Source: DATEMK01 sp035275625
Lineage (GTDB): Bacteria; Bacteroidota; Bacteroidia; AKYH767-A; OLB10
Reading direction: 5' to 3'
NCBI GenBank assembly: GCA_035275625.1
Contig: DATEMK010000500.1
Span: forward strand, 1 to 25,710
DNA: 25,710 bases
In this document: positions 23,431-25,710 of the stretch, piece after piece
Numbering within the stretch: the first letter of the stretch is position 1
Layout: every line of letters starts with the position of its first letter
Notes under the pieces: model-generated
The model's database searches: none
Told to the model about the DNA's origin: nothing
What the model saw: only the letters and a program-made list of their open reading frames with translations
Translations under genes and position numbers: made by a program

Positions 23431-23623
23431 ATTAGTCATCAGGCATTAGCCATTAGTCATTAACAATGACCAATGACCAATGACCAATTACCAATTAACA
23501 ATGATCAATTACCAATGACCAATTACCAATGACCAATTACCAATGACCAATTAACAATTAACAATTAACAATTAACAATTAACAATGATCAATTACCAAT
23601 GACCAATGACAATTACCAATTAT
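23431..23623. repeat. AT-rich heptamer array (CAATGAC / CAATTAC / CAATTAA)
   Basis: Twenty-one uninterrupted 7-bp units run from 23464 to 23610: mostly CAATGAC, CAATTAC and CAATTAA, with CAATGAT twice. There are five CAATTAA in a row at 23548-23582. Degenerate in-phase units (ATTAGTC, ATCAGGC, ATTAGCC, ATTAGTC) precede them from 23431. A one-base slip at 23611 is followed by two more units that run into the deaminase stop codon. It occupies nearly all of the 221-bp gap. Confidence 0.95.
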
Positions 23624-24054
23624 TATTCCCCAATATCCTCATTCCATAATTCCGGTTTTTCGCAAATGAATTTTTCCATCATTTCAATGCATTCAGGATT
23701 GTTAAGGTTTATAACTTCCACTCCATGTTGTTTCATAAATTCTTCTGCTCCGGCAAAAGTTTTGTTTTCTCCTACCACCACTTTTTTAATGTTGAATTGC
23801 ACAACCGTTCCTGCACACATATAACAAGGCATAAGTGTACTGTACAAGATACAATCTCTGTAATTGCCAATTCTTCCTGCGTTTCTTAAACAATCTGTTT
23901 CAGCATGAGTCATCGGATCATCTTTTTGAACACGCTGGTTATGTCCTCTCCCGATAATTTTTCCGTCTTTTACAAGAACCGATCCGATAGGAATTCCGCC
24001 TTCGGCTAATCCTTTTCGGGCTTCCGCAATGGCAGCATTTATGAATTCATCCAT
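23623..24054 (-). CDS. Cytosine deaminase, yeast FCY1-like (CDA superfamily)
   Basis: 143 residues. The zinc site of the cytidine-deaminase superfamily is complete: H50-A-E52 with E52 as proton shuttle, and P76-C77-Y-M-C80. HAETDCLRNAGRIGNY and the C-terminal pattern CIEMMEKFICEKPELWNEDIGE (shown here as CIEMMEKFI then CEKPELWNEDIGE) closely resemble yeast cytosine deaminase, whose tail also ends in W.EDIGE. This favours free cytosine to uracil over guanine deaminase or TadA. It is the first gene of the catabolic run and would feed uracil to PreT/PreA. It diverges from the DUF3127 gene across a 72-bp region with a 12-bp inverted repeat. Its stop codon abuts the heptamer array. Confidence 0.85.
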   Translation of the reverse strand: MDEFINAAIAEARKGLAEGGIPIGSVLVKDGKIIGRGHNQRVQKDDPMTHAETDCLRNAGRIGNYRDCILYSTLMPCYMCAGTVVQFNIKKVVVGENKTFAGAEEFMKQHGVEVINLNNPECIEMMEKFICEKPELWNEDIGE

Positions 24055-24070
24055 TTTTTTTATATGATCG

Positions 24071-24103
24071 GTAAAAATAGAAAAAGGAAAGTTCTATTTT
24101 TAC
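24071..24103. promoter_or_regulatory. 12-bp perfect inverted repeat in the divergent promoter region
   Basis: GTAAAAATAGAA (24071-24082) and TTCTATTTTTAC (24092-24103) are perfect inverted arms around nine bases. Each strand carries TATTTTTA, one base from the -7 consensus TAnnTTTG, so the symmetry may reflect divergent promoters, an operator, or both. No T-run supports a terminator. Confidence 0.5.
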
Positions 24104-24126
24104 AAAAAAATTTAAAACTAAAAAAC

Positions 24127-24513
24127 ATGGCTCTTGAATTAACAGGAAAATTAGTGCAGGTTCAACCCGAACAAACCGGCACAGGAAAAAACGGAAATTG
24201 GGTGAAACAGAATTTCATTATTGAAACTCCTCATGACCAATATCCCAAAAAGGTTTGCTTCACGATGTGGGGCGATAAAACACAAGTATTGAAATCGCTG
24301 AAAGAGGGAACACCCATCAAAGTTTCTTTTGATGTTGAATCCCGTGAATACAATGGCAAATGGTACACAGATCTAAAGGCATGGAAAATTGATGCTGCAG
24401 GAAATGCTTCTCAAACTTCTGAGTATAACCAGGAACCTGCCGAAATTTCACAACCGTTCAATGATTTGAATTCAAATTTCGATGGCGGCTCAAAAGACGA
24501 CTTACCTTTTTAG
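24127..24513 (+). CDS. DUF3127 protein (OB-fold-like, SSB-like)
   Basis: 128 residues from ATG 24127 (MALELTGKL). The frame extends upstream to 24064, but that part overlaps the inverted repeat and lacks family similarity. Family landmarks: LELTGKLVQVQPEQTGTGKN, QNFIIETPHDQYPKKVCF, MWGDK and SFDVESREYNGKWYTDLKAW. DUF3127 proteins are small, predicted OB-fold proteins common in Bacteroidetes, resembling single-stranded DNA-binding proteins. The acidic tail ending DDLPF looks like the C-terminal acidic tip (DDIPF) of SSB, which recruits partner proteins. Function is not established. It is 41 bp upstream of the S46 peptidase. Confidence 0.85.
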   Translation: MALELTGKLVQVQPEQTGTGKNGNWVKQNFIIETPHDQYPKKVCFTMWGDKTQVLKSLKEGTPIKVSFDVESREYNGKWYTDLKAWKIDAAGNASQTSEYNQEPAEISQPFNDLNSNFDGGSKDDLPF

Positions 24514-24554
24514 AAGAGTTTTTTTAATTCCTTTCAGACTTATTCGATTCAAAC

Positions 24555-25710
24555 ATGAGAAAATCTCTGCTTAAATTATTTTTTCTTTTTCAATTTTCAA
24601 CTTTCATCCCGATTCTATCGGGACAATTTTCATTTGCCGATGAAGGTATGTGGCTTCCTGTTTTTCTCAAACAGCTAAACGAGGACGCAATGATCAAAAA
24701 GGGACTGAAAATTCCTGTTGAGCAAATATACAGTGTGAATAATTCAAGCATGAAGGATGCTGTTGTTTTATTCGGTGGCGGATGCACGGCAGAAATTATC
24801 TCAGACAAAGGATTAATCCTTACTAATCATCATTGCGGTTACAGTACCATCCAGGCTCAAAGCTCTGTTGATCATGACTATCTTAGGAATGGTTATTGGG
24901 CGATGACACAGGAACAGGAATTGCCATGCCCGAATCTGACTGTTACGTTCATTGTACAAATTATTGATGTTTCTGATTCGATCAATAGCAAGCTTACCGC
25001 TGCCATGAGTGAGATTGAACGCGATGCAAAAATCCGCGAACTGAGCGAGAAACTGGAGAAAAATTCAATTGCGGACACACATTACGATGGAAAAGTGAAA
25101 CCGTTTTTTAACGGAAATCAATTTTTTCTTTTTGTTACAGAAACATTTAAAGATATTCGTTTAGTGGGAGCTCCACCAGAATCCATCGGGAATTTCGGAG
25201 CTGATACTGATAATTGGATGTGGCCCCGTCACACCGGAGATTTTTCCATGTTCCGAATTTATGCGGGCGCTGACAACAAACCTGCAGCGTACTCCAAAGA
25301 AAATGTTCCGTATAAGCCACGTTATCATTTTACAATTTCTTTAAAAGGAATTGAGAAGGGCGACTTTACGATGGCTTATGGTTTTCCGGGAAAAACACAG
25401 GAATATCTTCCTTCTTATGCCATAGAATTGATAGAAAAAACAGGGGATCCCACCAAGATTAAAATCCGCGATGAACGTTTGAAAATTATGGAAGACGGAA
25501 TGAAAATTTCTGACACGGTAAGAATCCAATATTCATCTAAGCGAAAAAGCCTGAGCAATGCATTTAAAAAATGGCAGGGAGAAATAAAAGGATTGAAACG
25601 ACTGAATACTGCCGGTGAGAAAAAAGAATTCGAAAAATCTTTTTCTGAATGGGCGAATAAAAACAACAAAACACAGTATAAAAACCTGCTGCCTGAATTC
25701 GAGAAAACTT
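24555..25710 (+). CDS. S46-family dipeptidyl-peptidase (DPP7/DPP11 type), N-terminal part
   Basis: Open from ATG 24555 through the window end: 385 codons of an expected 700 or so. The signal peptide is about 1-27, with DEGMWLPVFLKQLN right after it, the usual mature start of S46 enzymes. The chymotrypsin-like site is partly visible: TNHHCGYSTIQ at 90-100 with catalytic His in the NHHC motif (probably H93), and NWMWPRHTGDFSMFR at 220-234 with D229 the probable catalytic Asp. The catalytic serine would lie beyond the window. These periplasmic or outer-membrane enzymes remove dipeptides from peptide N-termini for amino-acid nutrition. Whether it prefers hydrophobic (DPP7) or acidic (DPP11) residues depends on a position past the window end. 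A dispersed palindrome is embedded in the signal-peptide region. Confidence 0.92.
   Translation, partial: MRKSLLKLFFLFQFSTFIPILSGQFSFADEGMWLPVFLKQLNEDAMIKKGLKIPVEQIYSVNNSSMKDAVVLFGGGCTAEIISDKGLILTNHHCGYSTIQAQSSVDHDYLRNGYWAMTQEQELPCPNLTVTFIVQIIDVSDSINSKLTAAMSEIERDAKIRELSEKLEKNSIADTHYDGKVKPFFNGNQFFLFVTETFKDIRLVGAPPESIGNFGADTDNWMWPRHTGDFSMFRIYAGADNKPAAYSKENVPYKPRYHFTISLKGIEKGDFTMAYGFPGKTQEYLPSYAIELIEKTGDPTKIKIRDERLKIMEDGMKISDTVRIQYSSKRKSLSNAFKKWQGEIKGLKRLNTAGEKKEFEKSFSEWANKNNKTQYKNLLPEFEKT
24607..24623. repeat. Dispersed palindrome TCCCGAT-N3-ATCGGGA in a signal-peptide coding region
   Basis: TCCCGAT (24607-24613), TCT, ATCGGGA (24617-24623). It encodes the IPILSG stretch of the S46 signal peptide. 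Same stem as 7556-7573. Confidence 0.7.

Noticed and set aside
23464..23623. CRISPR-like array
   Set aside because: The 7-bp units are contiguous, without unique spacers, and there are no cas genes.
24064..24126. Upstream extension of the DUF3127 protein by 21 residues
   Set aside because: The extension overlaps the 12-bp inverted repeat, is lysine-rich without family similarity, and ATG 24127 matches the normal family start.

Overview
The window is AT-rich DNA from a member of the Bacteroidota. Three things point there: two secreted proteins end in type IX secretion (T9SS) C-terminal sorting domains; lineage-typical families are present (DUF6089 barrels, DUF3127, an S46 dipeptidyl-peptidase, a RhuM/Fic protein, an ORF6N protein); and several promoters resemble the Bacteroidetes TTG-N19/20-TAnnTTTG type. 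No rRNA, tRNA, transposase, integrase or CRISPR array was found.

Layout. (1) 1-2001, plus strand: the last codons of a probable NAD kinase, then two paralogous DUF6089 outer-membrane barrel genes. (2) 2022-24054, almost all minus strand: a nearly complete route from cytosine to acetyl-CoA. In transcription order: yeast-type cytosine deaminase, malonate-semialdehyde dehydrogenase (MmsA type), a small SLOG-like protein, class III aminotransferase, (ORF6N protein), NCS1 base transporter, dihydropyrimidinase, beta-ureidopropionase and PreT. PreA, the catalytic partner of PreT, lies about 10.5 kb further on at 2022-3377. The intervening segment holds a NarL/LuxR-type response regulator overlapping preT by ATGA, a TPR histidine kinase, a frameshifted four-helix-bundle (S23/IVP) gene on the plus strand, two large repeat-rich S74/T9SS surface proteins, a RhuM-Fic protein and a RhuM remnant. 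(3) 24127-25710, plus strand: a DUF3127 gene and the first half of an S46 dipeptidyl-peptidase.

How the parts work together. The transporter would bring in nucleobases and the deaminase would make uracil. PreT/PreA reduce uracil to dihydrouracil; the hydrolases give N-carbamoyl-beta-alanine and then beta-alanine. The aminotransferase and dehydrogenase carry this on through malonate semialdehyde to acetyl-CoA. The two-component system appears tied to the two surface proteins: the histidine kinase gene and both S74 genes have the same 14-bp palindrome (consensus TCCACAWWTGTGGA) placed against the -33 promoter element.

The most unusual property is the density and variety of small repeats. There are two 7-bp-period heptamer families (one beside the S23 gene and translated inside a surface protein, one a 21-unit AT-rich array). 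A palindrome family sits in and around the ORF6N gene with apparently compensated stems. A pair of 59-bp quasi-palindromes brackets the beta-ureidopropionase gene, and short GC-rich palindromes lie inside two signal-peptide coding regions. Most gaps of the catabolic gene run are filled by one of these.
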